DNA from: Chamaecyparis obtusa
Lineage: Eukaryota; Streptophyta; Pinopsida; Cupressales; Cupressaceae
DNA: 64,000 nt
Assembly: GCA_027943335.1 (NCBI GenBank)
Contig: BSBK01005136.1
Coordinates: forward strand, 124,001 to 188,000
Reading direction: 5' to 3'
Under the pieces are notes generated by a model that worked only from the letters and a program-made list of their open reading frames with translations, had not been told where the DNA came from and searched no databases. A program made the translations under genes and the position numbers. Position 1 is the stretch's first letter; each line of letters opens with the position of its first letter. Positions 47,822 to 58,660 of the stretch are shown in pieces.

Positions 47822-48585
47822 GCATGTGATCACATGGAATATTCTCACCCCATGTGATCATGCACCCACCGTCTGATTGGGTGTCGATGGGTGTGTTCAC
47901 TATGGGCCCACTATCAGAGGTGGTGATGTGGTGTCTTTTGGTTGGCTATCGCATGATCACATAGCCCATTCTTTGGCTATGCGATCATGCAACTGGTTGA
48001 CATGTGTCCCTAGGGCCCAGTGAGAGGTGGTAATATGGCATCTATGGGGGTGATGTGGTAGATCCTATGGTTGGTGCATGATCTCATGGGAGATTTTAAG
48101 CCCATGTGATCATATGCCCACCATTCAATTTTGAGGGCCTATTTGCAGATGGGTCAACAGTCCCTGTGCTATGTTTCAATTGGTTACTGGTGTGCAAGGT
48201 GGCAAGGGGGTTTGTGGTGGGACCTGTGTTTATAGTGCCAGAGCATTTTTGATAGTTGGTGGTGATTGCTAGTAGTTAGTCACATGTTTGCATAGCCTTT
48301 TTCAAGGCTATGCAATCATGCAACTAATAATTTTTGTTTACCCTCAGCAGTGGTGGTGACGGAGGTAAAGGTTTGCAGGCTGTCGCATGATCACATAACC
48401 CAATTTTTGGCTATGTGATCATGTGACTGGTTGACGTGTGTTAGTGGGGCTGGTGGTAGTTTCTTTTGGTCAGTGACTAGTGGTGGGGATGAGGACTTAT
48501 GTGGGTCATCTGTGGTCGGCATTGTGTGGTTAAGAAGCTACCATCGCATGATCACAAGGGTTAGTTTGGTGCCTTGCGATCATGC
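47822..48585 (+). repeat. Cluster of six GCATGATCACA hairpins in the solo LTR
   Basis: Six inverted repeats: arms 47822-47836/47851-47863, 47951-47966/47975-47990, 48076-48090/48101-48117, 48283-48297/48306-48321, 48385-48400/48409-48424 and 48546-48560/48572-48585. The second pairs GCATGATCACATAGCC with GGCTATGCGATCATGC over a loop of about 8 bases, a near-perfect 16-bp stem. All arms vary around GCATGATCACA. Related single or paired units occur in the Gypsy1 and Gypsy2 LTRs in the reverse orientation. Confidence 0.85.
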
Positions 48586-49762
48586 GACCAGACATAGCAT
48601 GAAGCCCAGTTTCCTATGGCGGTGAGGTTGGTGACCATGTGACTGCACCACTAAGGTTGAATGTAAAGTTGTGAAGCCTACAGGGGGAGATTGATCAGAC
48701 GATAGGGATATAAAGTTGATAAAGGTTTAAATTTTGATCATTGATTCACTGCTGGGGCCAAAGAAGTAACCGTTGGATTTCAAATTCAAATTTGCTGAGG
48801 GGTTTGCAATGACAGGAAGTACTTGAATTTATGGATTCTTTGGTAGTTTTTGATCTAGTTGGTGGCACTGGTTGTTGCAAAGTGGTCTAGAGGCTCTATG
48901 GTCATTTGCAAAGATGATTTTGTACCTGGTGCCATGTGGTTTTGAGCTTGAGGAGCTGTTTGCAGGTGGTGATTAGACTAGTTTTAATGGCATTCCTAGT
49001 TTATTGTCTTGATCTCAATGATGCTCATGATTGTAAGATCTATTTGAGATCTCTTTCTCTAGGGTGCCTATGTTTCCTACCCCTGTAGTAAATTTTGTGA
49101 TTGTTTGAGTTGGTTTGGTGGGTAAAACTCTAGCCCTAGTTGTCTGTAGCTTGTTGCAACCTATTTTGGGTTTCCAAGGCAGCTAGTGGTATATAGAGTC
49201 AAAATTTTGACTGTGTATGGGTTTTGAATTTTGGTAGTTCTAGTGAAGAGTTCTATTCTATAGGTTTCTCCTTCTCTCTGCATATAGAGTGTTCCTCTTT
49301 CTCCTATTGGCTTAGAGAATACAATACATATTGTAATAGATTTGTCTTATGTGTGAGGATTTAATATATTTTTACTGTTACCAAACTATCTCCATTTGAA
49401 TTTTGAGTCCATTAGTCATACATTAAGGGTGTTTGATTTGTCTGCTTGTATTGCCTATGTGTTTGCAAGTGGAGTTGTCTTCGCAGAGATAACTAGTTCA
49501 GGGTTAGTGTTTATGTATGTATGAGTTGAAGTGTTAAGGATATTTCATGCTTGTCTTCCAGTGGATGCTGGTTAATGTATTGTATATTTATAGGTCTCTT
49601 CTATAGGGAGGGTTAAAATCCTTTGAGTGGATAATAATATCCTTAAATACATAGGTGGGTGCTAAGTTGAGGTTTGGTCATGGTGTTTGATTGATGTCAG
49701 GCATCAACACATTGGGTATATTATTTTCTTATTTCATAGTCATCCCTTGCAATATTGTATTT

Positions 49763-49795
49763 GACTCTGTGGCCCATTGGATAAGGCACTAGTCT
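49763..49795 (+). other. tRNA-Arg-like segment in the solo LTR (clearest copy)
   Basis: GACTCTG then TGGCCCATTGGATAAGGCAC and TAGTCT follow the 5' half of plant tRNA-Arg (acceptor strand, D arm, start of anticodon arm). After it AGTCT-ATGTG-AGACT could form a 5-bp anticodon-like stem. No convincing T arm or B box follows, so it is not a tRNA gene. It lies 411-443 bases from the LTR 3' end. Confidence 0.7.
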
Positions 49796-50206
49796 ATGTG
49801 AGACTTAGGGTATCTCAGGGGTCCCTTCTATCCATTCAAATCATTTCCATCCAGTTCCACCCTTTCCCTTTCTTGATGTTAGTATAGGTCTCTAGCTTTC
49901 AGTATCATTCCATGCAAGTAAGGCTATTACATGAGATTTTCTATCATTGGGGTATAGGATACCTATAGGAGATTGACTTCTATTCCACATTAATCTATCT
50001 GCATGCCTTTGATTTGTCATGAGGTGTCTTGAATGTACAGATAAGGTAATACCTACCTGAGTGAATGTGGAGCTCAAAGAAGAAGGAGGATTTCTCTCTA
50101 TCCTCATCAATTAGTTTGTTTTTCTTGTCAAACTTGAGTGCCTAACCTATGTTTCTAGCCCAACCATTTGATTCAAGTTTGGTCCTACAAGGAAAAGACA
50201 CCAATA

Positions 50207-50545
50207 TAGTGTGCACCATCATGATTGAAGGAAAAGTGGCACACACCTATATGAGAGATGTAGTTGATACAATAGTCTATAGCATCAATAAAATTCAATT
50301 GAGACCAGGTGCTGACAAAACACCATATGAGCATTGGTTTGGTAATGTTCCCATAGTAAAATACTTCAGAATCTTTGGAGGTAAGTGCTACATGAAGAGG
50401 GATGAAGGAGTAGGAAAGTTTGATGCAAGAAGTGATGAAGGTATTTTCCTTGGTTACTCTACTAAAAGTAAAGCTTATAAATGTTTTAATTTAAGATTTA
50501 AATAGATCATTGAAAGTTCTCATGTTAAGATTGATTAGAAGTTCA
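50207..50545 (+). pseudogene. Copia4 integrase C-terminal part
   Basis: Resumes with CTIMIEGKVAHTYMRDVVDT, then KTPYEHWFGNVPIVKYFRIF and EGIFLGYSTKSKAYKCFNLR, the conserved C-terminal end of Copia integrase. A TAG follows at the end of frame 50149-50505. The first part of that open frame belongs to the solo LTR, not to the gene. Confidence 0.88.
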
Positions 50546-52416
50546 TGGTTCATGAAAGTTATCATGATTACTCACCCATGATTGAAGATGAATGTGGACC
50601 CTCTTCTAGTGAAATAGTTATTGAAGAGATGTTTGATAGCATTGATGTATTGTTAAATGACCCTAAGAAAAGTGAAGAAGAAACTACTAAAGTTGATGAG
50701 TCAGAATCAAATAAGGTTCCAAAGCTTACATCTAGAAACCACTCCACAAAATACATCATTAGAGATTAGAGTCCCAAAGTCCTAACAAGATCACAAGAAA
50801 AGAAATCAGCTAATAATGATGCGGTATGTTTATTATCTCATATTGAGCCCTTAAGTGTTGAAGATGCTTGTAATGATTCAAATTGGCATGATGCTATGAA
50901 AGAAGAACATGATTAGATCATCAAGAATGACACTTGGGAATTGGTCCCAGGATCTAGTGATAAGAATGTGATTGGAACAAATTGGATATTCAGAAACAAG
51001 ATGAATGAAGATGGTATAGTAGTAAGAAACAAAGAAAGGTTAGTATGTAAAGGATATGCACAAAGAGAAGGCATTGATTATTTAGACACATTTTCACCTG
51101 TGAATAAATTAGAAGCTATTAAGTTTTTTTTAGCTTATGCTATAGTCAAAAACTTCAAATCTTATCAGATGGATGTCAAGTCAGCATTCCTAAATGGAGA
51201 TTCGAAAGAAAAAGTATACATTGAGTAGCCAGAAGGATTCACCTTATTAGATAGACCGGATATGGTATGCAGATTGAAGATGGTCCTCTATGGACTTAAG
51301 CAAGCCCCTAGAGCATGGTACGATAGACTATATGGATATCTAAAAAAGATTGGATTCAAGAAAGGAGCAACAGATTGTAATCTATTCATTAGAGAAACAT
51401 CTGAAAGTTTACTACTTGTAGCTATATTTTTTGATAACATTATCTTTGGAGGTAATGACAAACTTAGTGTTGAATTTGCTAAGGAGATGTAAAATGAATT
51501 TGAGATAAGTATGATTGGCCCTATCAAGTACTTTTTGTGATTGAATGCGTAGCAGACAGAGAAAGGTATTTTCATTAATCAGTCCAAGTATGTGAAAAAA
51601 ATATTAAAGAAATTCAAGATGGATGACTACAAACTATTAGGGACTCCTATGATTATTGGATGCAATCTTACAAAATGAGATGACTCACCAATAGTATTTA
51701 TAACTTTGTACAAGTCTATGATTGGAAAACTTATTTATCTTAATCAAAATAGACCTGATATTTCCAATGCAATTGGCATAGTTGGAAGATTTGTAGCAGA
51801 GCCTAAACAAACTCACCTCATGGTAGTAAAAATAATATTTAGATATTTGAAAGGCACTATAGACTATGGTCTATGGTATCCTAATTTAGAAAATGTTGAG
51901 CTTCATGTGTATACAGATGTAGATTGCATAGGCTGCATTGATGATAGAAAGTGTACATCAGGAGGACCAGTGTTTCTTGGTGATAGACTTGTCTCTTGGA
52001 CTAGAAAGAAAAAAAATTGTATTTCTTAGTCAAAAATAGAAGTAGAATATTTTGCAGTAGCCTTGAATTGTTCTACAATTGTTTGGATCAAGCAGATGAT
52101 AAAGGATTTTGGAATTCAGATTGATTATCCTATTCTTATTCACTATGATAACACTAGCACTATCAATATGTCAAACAACCCTATGATGCATGCAAAGAAA
52201 AAGCATGTTGAAATCAAGTATCACTTCCAAAGAGAGAAAGTGGTAGAGAAAGAAGTCAAGTTGGACTATGTGAGTACTAAAGATCAATTGACAGACATTT
52301 TCACAAAGCCCTTTCCAAAGGATACTTTTGAGTATCTTAGGGAGAAGTTGGGAGTAATTCTCTTCCCTTATTCTTCTTATAATAAAGAAGGAAAGGCATT
52401 AGTCCTGAGGGACTGA
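50546..52416 (+). pseudogene. Copia4 linker, reverse transcriptase and RNase H
   Basis: A Glu/Asp-rich linker (50545-50769) leads to RT frames 50941-51228 (NVIGTNWIFRNKMNEDGIVV, KGYAQREGIDYLDTFSPVNK) and 51262-51492 (MVLYGLKQAPRAWYDRLYGY). The YVDD motif reads FFDN. RNase H lies in frames 51706-52029 (DVDCIGCIDDRKCTSGGPVF) and 52063-52416 (IHYDNTSTINMSNNPMMHAK, DQLTDIFTKPFPKDTFEYLR). Stops separate the frames, several at Gln or Trp positions. Confidence 0.92.
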
Positions 52417-52489
52417 TGGAAGGTGGACTACTCTACTTCAGGAGTAGTACTAGTGCTTAAAATGAATGGCACCCTTTTCCATTGATGTC

Positions 52490-52946
52490 TATAAGAATTT
52501 GCAAATAGCAAAGATTAAACCAAGGATCTAGAGGTTAAAGAAAAGCACAAGAGAGATAATATAAATCCAATGATGGATATTGAATTGGTCCAATTAATTC
52601 ACCTTTAATGATTGATGAATATTTACATAATAGGCCTCCTTATATAGTAAAGGCAATAAGAGAGAATGATAAGGAGCTAATAAGCTATCACCTATGCTAG
52701 GTGTAATCACATGTCCACAAAATGTGGATCATCCTCCATTATGCAATAAAGTAGGTGCAATGGATTAGGATGATAATGTGATAAGAGCACTAAAGGTGGA
52801 TCTCACACCAAAAGTGGAATTCCTCCTACACCATGTGGTTAATGAGGTGCACACTCCTAGATGTCTCAATCACAAACTACTATGCAATGCATTAACCTAA
52901 GTAAGATTACATAAATTATAATTAGGAATAGTTAATTACACCAACA
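52490..52946 (-). repeat. Copia5 3' LTR
   Basis: Starts TATAAGAATTTGC (its partner has TGTAAGAATTTGC) and ends TACACCAACA. To the right lies ACCCCCTCTTAAG, on the minus strand CTTAAGAGGGGGT, the polypurine tract. Matches 56685-57110, which is 31 bases shorter because of a deletion. Confidence 0.92.
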
Positions 52947-53766
52947 CCCCCTCTTAAGTACAACTTAGGGGAATGCACTTAAAATCACAATGCAAGATGG
53001 GTTCTAGCTACTAGGCCATGCTAGATACCCATGTACAAAATACGTGAAATGCATAACTCTTATAAAGTGGAGAAAGAGGGAAAACCTCATGGGGAAAACC
53101 CTCCCCCAAAAAGAGAGAAGAAACAAGATGAATGGATGGATGGAGTACTCAAGACTCCCCAAGAACTACATACATCATGTATATATAAATAATTATCCCC
53201 CCATAAGAAGGATAGTTGGGGACATGATATCCCCCCCATAATGTAGAAGCTCCCATGTTGATGAAGGGTGCCCATAAACGATAGATCAATCAATGCTTAC
53301 AAGAAACATGTCTCCCCTTAGGAATAAATAGATACATCAAATGATGAAGAAGCCAATCCTTGTGAAAATGGAATGAGGAAGAAGATGTAGGTCTCCATGC
53401 ACCAATCTCCAAAGACTAAATAGGAATCTCCAAGCCCAAAGAATCCATCACTTCATGTCACAAATCAAGTGAAGAAGGAGAAAAATAAAGTACACCAATC
53501 TCCAAAGAAGGTGAAGAACTATCCCTAGCTATGATGAAACTTTCATCAAGGGAAAGAGAAACCCCCTCATGTATGTCTTCCAAATCTGCATCATGAGAAT
53601 CAACAAATGCTGAAGATGCATCCAAGTAGTCATCACACTCTGCAAGATCTGAAACACTATGAACATCCTGCTAAATAGTAGAGCCCATGTCTAAATAAGT
53701 AGTAGGTGGAGGAGTAGGAAGATAAACACTTGTCTCAACAAAAAAATGATTCAAGTGCCCAAAATT
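52947..53766 (-). pseudogene. Copia5 integrase-RT linker remnant
   Basis: Minus-strand translation gives an acidic Ser/Asp-rich stretch (SVYLPTPPPTTYLD, SDLAECDDYLDASSAF, LDESF) like the variable hinge between Copia integrase and RT. It follows the protease region directly, so integrase, RT and RNase H seem to be deleted. No enzyme domain is visible in this part. The open frame at 53087-53293 is not recognised. Confidence 0.5.
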
Positions 53767-54249
53767 CTACTCAATGATGGGTACATCATGTATATCATCA
53801 TCATTATCAACAAAATTTGAAAAAGAATACAAGCATGATGTATGATCAACAACTCCCATAGCTATGACATCTCTAGTCTCCATGTCCCTAATGTAGACAA
53901 AATCAAGAGTGAACTCAACAATTTCACCTTGTGCCCCATGTGTAATTTGGTAAATAGAAAGGAGATTAGTGGTCAAGGATGGTACACAAAGAACATCGTT
54001 AAATGTCCCCTCTCCCTTAGGAATAGAACCTTTCCCATAAAATCTCATGAATGTGTTGTTACTCATCAAAATATTAGGAGAATTACAAGGCTCAATAGAA
54101 GAAAACATATCCATAGAAGATGCCATATGATGTGATGCACTTGAATCAAGAAGCCATTTACCTTGCTTAGGATGTGTGGAAGCCAAGAGTGCTTGTAATT
54201 TACCTTTATCATTGGATGATGATGTAGATGTAGAAGAAGGAGTAGACAC
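53767..54249 (-). pseudogene. Copia5 protease region
   Basis: A 160-residue frame has GKWLLDSSASHHMASSMDMF, the Copia protease site with D-S-S in place of D-S-G. NTFMRFYGKGSIPKGEGTFN and NLLSIYQITHG match the rest of the domain and the following pre-integrase segment. It ends at a stop without a zinc finger. It joins gag across a stop near 54260. Confidence 0.85.
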
Positions 54250-54276
54250 TAATGAGGGAAACTTAATGTTGTGCTT

Positions 54277-55133
54277 CTAAATAATGTGAGTTAGCTCATC
54301 AATCATCTTTTGAAAACACTTATGCTCATCATGTCCTAGCTTTTTGCAATATGAACATTTATCCCTCTTTCTTCTAGATGATTTCTCTCTTGAAGAGGAC
54401 TTGGATTCAGTACTATTTGGTGAAGGAGATTCATTACCTTTTTCATGATGCTTAGGATCCTTATGTTGTTTCTTTCCTTTTCCATTAGAATCCTTTGATG
54501 TGGACTCACTTGCAATCAATGCATGATGTGTGGAAAGCTTCAATTGACCCATGTGTGCGAACTTTTCTTGTTCCCTTATGAGTTGCACTACAAATTCATC
54601 AAGGGAGGGAAATTTGTATGCACTACCAAGAGCATCCATAGTAGCATAGAATGTAGAAACAAAGATAGAATAATCAGGACCTAGCTTGGAAAGAATAGAA
54701 AAGATCAATTGTTCATCCCCTTTAACAATGCCACATGAAGAAAGCTCCAATCTAATAGAATTGAACTTAGAGAAAAAGTCTTGAATATTGTCAAAATCCC
54801 TAGGATTTAGACCTATGAGATCATTCTCTAATCTAAATTTTCTCATTCTATTAGGTTTACCAAAGATTCCTTCCAAAGTGACCCAAGCATCATGAGGATG
54901 TGTGCAAGATGCACTATGAAAGTGCAAGTTGTGAGAGATGGATGATCTAAGAGAGCCAAGTGCTTTATCCCTTCAATCAAACCATTTTCTCCTTTCTATA
55001 AGACCTATTTGAGGTTCTTGATCCTACCCAAGAGTCATTCTAAGTAATCCAAGACTCAACAAATGATCACTTAAAGATACTTTCCATTCATGGTAGTTAT
55101 ATGGAGTGAGGATTTTAACCTTTGAATTATCCA
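54277..55133 (-). pseudogene. Copia5 gag
   Basis: The likely start near 55133 gives MDNSKVKILTPYNYHEWKVS, the gag entry motif with the conserved Tyr and Trp. Two TGA or TAG stops occur in the first 90 residues. The 216-residue frame 54927-54277 holds a UBN2-type core (WVTLEGIFGKPNRMRKFRLE, FSILSKLGPDYSIFVSTFYA) and an intact zinc knuckle CSYCKKLGHDEHKC. This is the only complete CX2CX4HX4C knuckle in one piece in the window. Confidence 0.9.
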
Positions 55134-56684
55134 TAATACAACCAAATAATGATTGATAACTACTGATAACTCCTTCAAATGACTGATGCAAAGTAGAAAA
55201 CTAAAATCCAAGGATTAACCAAGTGTAATTATAGCCCCAAAATGACCTATTTTTGAAAGTGATATGTCTACTCAAATCACTAAAATCTGATTGCAAATAT
55301 GGAAAGTAGACAAAAAATCATGCACTTTCAAAAAAAAGTTCACCTCAAAATGTTACCGTATGTGCCCAAGCGAAGCCTTGGAAGTTGTAGAAATTAGGAA
55401 CAAAAAAGAATAGTCAACAAAATCTACAATTTCTAACAAAACAAGAAACCAAAATTAAAAATCAATACCACCACTAGATTCTTTAGGAAATTATACCCAT
55501 TATCAAAAAAAATTACACCTGATTTGGAGCCCTGATGACCACATGATGGCCACCCAAAGTTAGACTGTCAAATTAAAATAGCATATGGTGAGGACTAGAG
55601 AATTTTCAAACCTTGGTGACATTAGAAAACAAAGGTTAAATTTTATGGTCAAACAACTATCGCACAAAGCCAATTCTGCCCTATTTTGATGGCTAAATGG
55701 TTGTCAAATTTAGGCTAGTAAATGTGATGATGTTAGAAAAAATGTGAGCCCCCAGTGACATGGTAGTTGACTAGGTGGTATTTACCATATGTATGATGGC
55801 ATCACTAGCTGACAGTGCATAGGTGATGTCAGCAATGTCATGGCAAGATTTGTAGGGTTTTTCTAATGTGGCTACCCATGTGGCAGGTGACGTGGTCTTG
55901 GAGCCATGTGTCATGGGGTTATTATGCCACAAGGCACTGAGGTGGTAGAGGAGGTCACTGATGGGGCATTGAATACTACCACATGTCTTGGCATCCAATA
56001 GAAGTGGGAGGAGCTATGGTGGCCTGTGGTAGGGAGGTTGACCACCGGTGGATCTTAGAGGAGACTGACAGATTGGTAGTTGGAGCAGCGGTGTGAAGAG
56101 AAGGCTAGTGGAGGTGGTCGCTTTGGCACTTAGGGAATTAATCCCACATATGTTATGGGAATGACCCTTTAGCTATTTTAATATCCAATGTCTACAATGA
56201 AATCAAAGAGGGAAGTCAGCAGGGGAGCACGGGCTTAGCTCGCCTACAGGCTTGAGTACAGGTTCCACTCTTCCTTTGGTGTAGTATGATGATGATGTCA
56301 CTACTATCACATGTACAAAAAATATTCTTTGTGCAATGCAAAGATTCTAGGGCATGTATCAGGCCTAAAAAAAAATTTTGCAAGAAAAAAATTTGGATAA
56401 AATAAACTGAATTAAAAACTAATTTTTTTTCTTAAAATCATACCAGAGAGGGCAGATCGGGTCGTACAGTCTGATTTGCAAAAAAATTAGAATTTTGCTA
56501 AATATAGGTGAGTTTCTAGTTGATCTTAACTAAAATAGCCTCCTGGATGCAATGGTGAGGTCATATGTACTCCAAGATGTCTCCATCGCATGTTGGTTCT
56601 TAGATCTAAGATTTGGACCTTCAAAACTTGCAACAAGATCTCTTCAAATCAGCTAATCTAAACACTCCAATGGCTCTAATACCA
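55134..56684 (-). other. Copia5 leader, 1.5 kb, unexplained
   Basis: Copia elements usually have gag within about 100 bases of the PBS; here the gap is 1.5 kb. The part at about 55700-56110 is clearly more GC-rich than its surroundings. No protein resemblance is seen; the only listed frame (55771-55998 minus) is unremarkable. It may be captured foreign DNA or an old nested fragment. The PBS at its right end, 56684-56673, reads TGGTATTAGAGC on the minus strand (initiator tRNA-Met). Confidence 0.6.
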
Positions 56685-57110
56685 TGTAAGAATTTGCAAA
56701 TAGAAAAGATTGAACCAAGGATCTAGAGGTTAAACAAAATCATAAGAGAGATAATATGAATGTGATGATGGATATTGAATTGATCCAATGAATTCACCTT
56801 GAATGATTCATGAATGATTACATAATAGGCCTCCTTATATAGGAAAGGCAATAAGAGAGAATGATAAAGAGCTGATAAGCTATTAGCTATGCTAGGTGTA
56901 ATCACATGTCCCCCAAATGTGGATCATCCTCCATTATGAAATAAAGTATGTGCAATGGATTAGGATGATAATGTGATAAGAGAACTACAGATGGATCTAA
57001 CACGAAAAAAGGAATTCCTCCTACATGTCTCAATCAAAAACTACTATGCAATGCATTAACCTAAGTAAGATGAAGTAAAGTGTAATTAGGAATATTTAAT
57101 TACACCAACA
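56685..57110 (-). repeat. Copia5 5' LTR
   Basis: Starts TGTAAGAATTTGC directly after the PBS and ends TACACCAACA beside target duplication ATGTC. 426 bp. Confidence 0.92.
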
Positions 57111-57366
57111 ATGTCAAAGGGGGACTAATATAGAGTCATGAAAAACAAAAGTAAAAAGGAGTAATATACTAAGAGGGAGCAGTATTCAGTTATGGCAGTA
57201 GTACAATTCAAGAAATAGAGAATGTTTGAATATATTGTAGTAGATGGAGGATTCATCCTTGGGGGAATTTTGAAGAGGAAATGGAGAATGTTATAAAAGA
57301 ACTATTCATTTGGGTTGGTGGTGGTTTTTCATTCCACATGTTTCCATCAATGCCAAAGGGGGAGAT
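57111..57366 (+). other. Copia4 3' untranslated region with two polypurine tracts
   Basis: AAAGGGGG at 57116-57123 is the upstream tract (split from its left flank by Copia5). CCAAAGGGGGAGAT at 57353-57366 abuts the 3' LTR. The same pair occurs in Copia3. No gene between them. Confidence 0.8.
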
Positions 57367-58660
57367 TGTTGGAGATTTGCTAGCAGGCCAATACTGACTA
57401 TATGTTTGTCATTGAGGACAACATATGGAAAGTAGCATGCATGGAAGTCGTATACAGTAAGCATTTAGTATATGTCACATGGACATGATATCAACATGAT
57501 ATCTTGGGTGCAAAGGTTAACTATTAGTACAGATAGTTATATACCAGCTTGTGTTAGCAGTGTTCCTGACAATGTTACAAGTAGTGTTCTATGTATGGTT
57601 GTTTGTATAGTAATCATGGAGCCTTAAACACTTGGATATATGTTGAAGAAATGTTAGTGATGTTTCATTTATGGATTCATAGTTTGATATTTAGTAAAAG
57701 TGAATTTATCCAGTCACTATTCACCAGTTGTAGTTTCATGTGTTTATTCAGAAGAGTCGACAGAGATTTTATAGGTTTTAATTTGCACCTATCTTTGAGG
57801 TATTCACCCTTGGAGTTAAGCTTAGAGAAGATTAATTGATGTTTTTTTAAGAGGGCATTAAATAATTCAGCTTGAGGAGAAAGATCCATTTGTTTTGGTA
57901 GAGCCGATAGTATGCAGCATGCGTCTACAATTATCTTATTTGGATAGGTCCCAGAATGTGTTGTGTGCATAGTAGAGCCAATAGAATATTCATATGAGTT
58001 TGTGGTGGTTTCTCTAATATGATTTCAAGGCTGACTTGATCATATCATTTAGAGGAAAGGTATTTATAGGTAGTCATTTTTGATTGATGAAGTGTGGTTC
58101 ATGGTTGATTAAGCAAAGTAGAGAAGAGTGTGTGAAGTGTGGAACCATCAGAAGAAGGTTTATGTGACCAAGTAGAGTACTTGTGCTATTTATTGGAACT
58201 GATCTAGACAAGCAGGTCAAAGTGCAGTTCACCAAGATCTAGATATAGTGTGTATTTGTTATTCAAAAGGTTGTAGCCTTCACCCCTTTGAGCAGTGAGC
58301 TCTTGGATAGTGCATACTCTCCCCTAACATGGAAAATTATAAAAGACTCCTAATAGGGGCCAAACCTTGACTAGGTCTACTGTACTTAATATATTGTAAA
58401 GCTACTCCTAACAGGGTAAAGGATCTTCTAGAAAGGATCATAGTACACTAGTACAAAATATTAGAGGGTGTCAATTCCCACTGGAGTTTTTACCTATTTG
58501 GGTTTCCCTGTAACCAAAATATTGGTGTTGATTTCATGTGTTTTTTCATTGTGTTTATGCTTTTTGTTTAAGTATACTTAATTGGATAAATAATTTAATC
58601 TTGTAGATAACCAATTCACCCCCCCCCTCTTTCAGTTGTCTCTTGGGACTATTCCTAACA
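57367..58660 (+). repeat. Copia4 3' LTR (1,294 bp)
   Basis: Starts TGTTGGAGATTTGC and ends ATTCCTAACA beside target duplication CCTAC. TATTTATAGG at 58061-58070 is the candidate TATA box; a C run lies near 58618. The frames at 57591-57839 and 57677-57970 are LTR-internal and not called. Confidence 0.93.

Larger units (their letters stand above)
47075..50206 (+). repeat. Tat-like solo LTR, 3.1 kb, in Copia4 integrase
   Basis: Host integrase reads GATACAGTG before and TAGTGTGCACCATC after, so CAGTG/TAGTG is the target duplication (one mutation). The insert starts TGTTATGCCAATTTTC and ends GACACCAATA. Reversed, these ends resemble Gypsy2 (TGTTAGACCAATTTC) and Gypsy1 (ACACCAACA) LTR ends. No PBS, coding frame or second LTR is present, so it is a solo LTR left by recombination (inference). 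It carries six hairpins and the clearest tRNA-like piece. Confidence 0.82.
52490..57110 (-). mobile_element. Copia5: small non-autonomous Copia element (4.6 kb)
   Basis: LTRs of 457 and 426 bp flank a minus-strand interior with PBS, a 1.5-kb leader, gag, protease and part of the pol linker, but no RT or RNase H. Target duplication ATGTC (52485-52489 and 57111-57115) is perfect. It sits in the upstream polypurine tract of Copia4. Fewer stops than in its neighbours suggest a younger insertion. Its gag and LTRs are unrelated to those of Copia1-4. Confidence 0.92.
43851..58660 (+). mobile_element. Copia4: complete plus-strand Copia element carrying two insertions
   Basis: LTRs at 43851-45076 and 57367-58660 flank PBS, gag, protease, integrase, RT, RNase H and polypurine tract. 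Perfect target duplication CCTAC on both sides, within the Copia3 zinc-knuckle gene. Without the solo LTR (47075-50206) and Copia5 (52490-57110) it is about 7.1 kb. All frames carry stops. It belongs to the same family as Copia2 and Copia3 by LTR and gag; a SIRE- or Tork-like placement is only inferred from RT motifs. Confidence 0.93.

Noticed and set aside
47822..48585. CRISPR-like array
   Set aside because: Repeats are inverted-repeat hairpins of varying spacing in a plant LTR, not direct repeats with uniform spacers.
49763..49835. A genuine tRNA-Arg gene in the solo LTR
   Set aside because: The 5' half matches, but no T arm with a GGTTCGA-type B box follows and the acceptor 3' strand is absent. 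Kept as a tRNA-like segment only.
50149..50505. Start codon at 50149 for the integrase frame
   Set aside because: The first part of this frame is solo-LTR sequence; host integrase resumes only at 50207.
56230..56285. A tRNA-derived SINE in the Copia5 leader (TTAGCTCG...GGTTCCACTC)
   Set aside because: The A-like and B-like boxes are only about 15 bases apart, and there is no poly(A/T) tail or target duplication.
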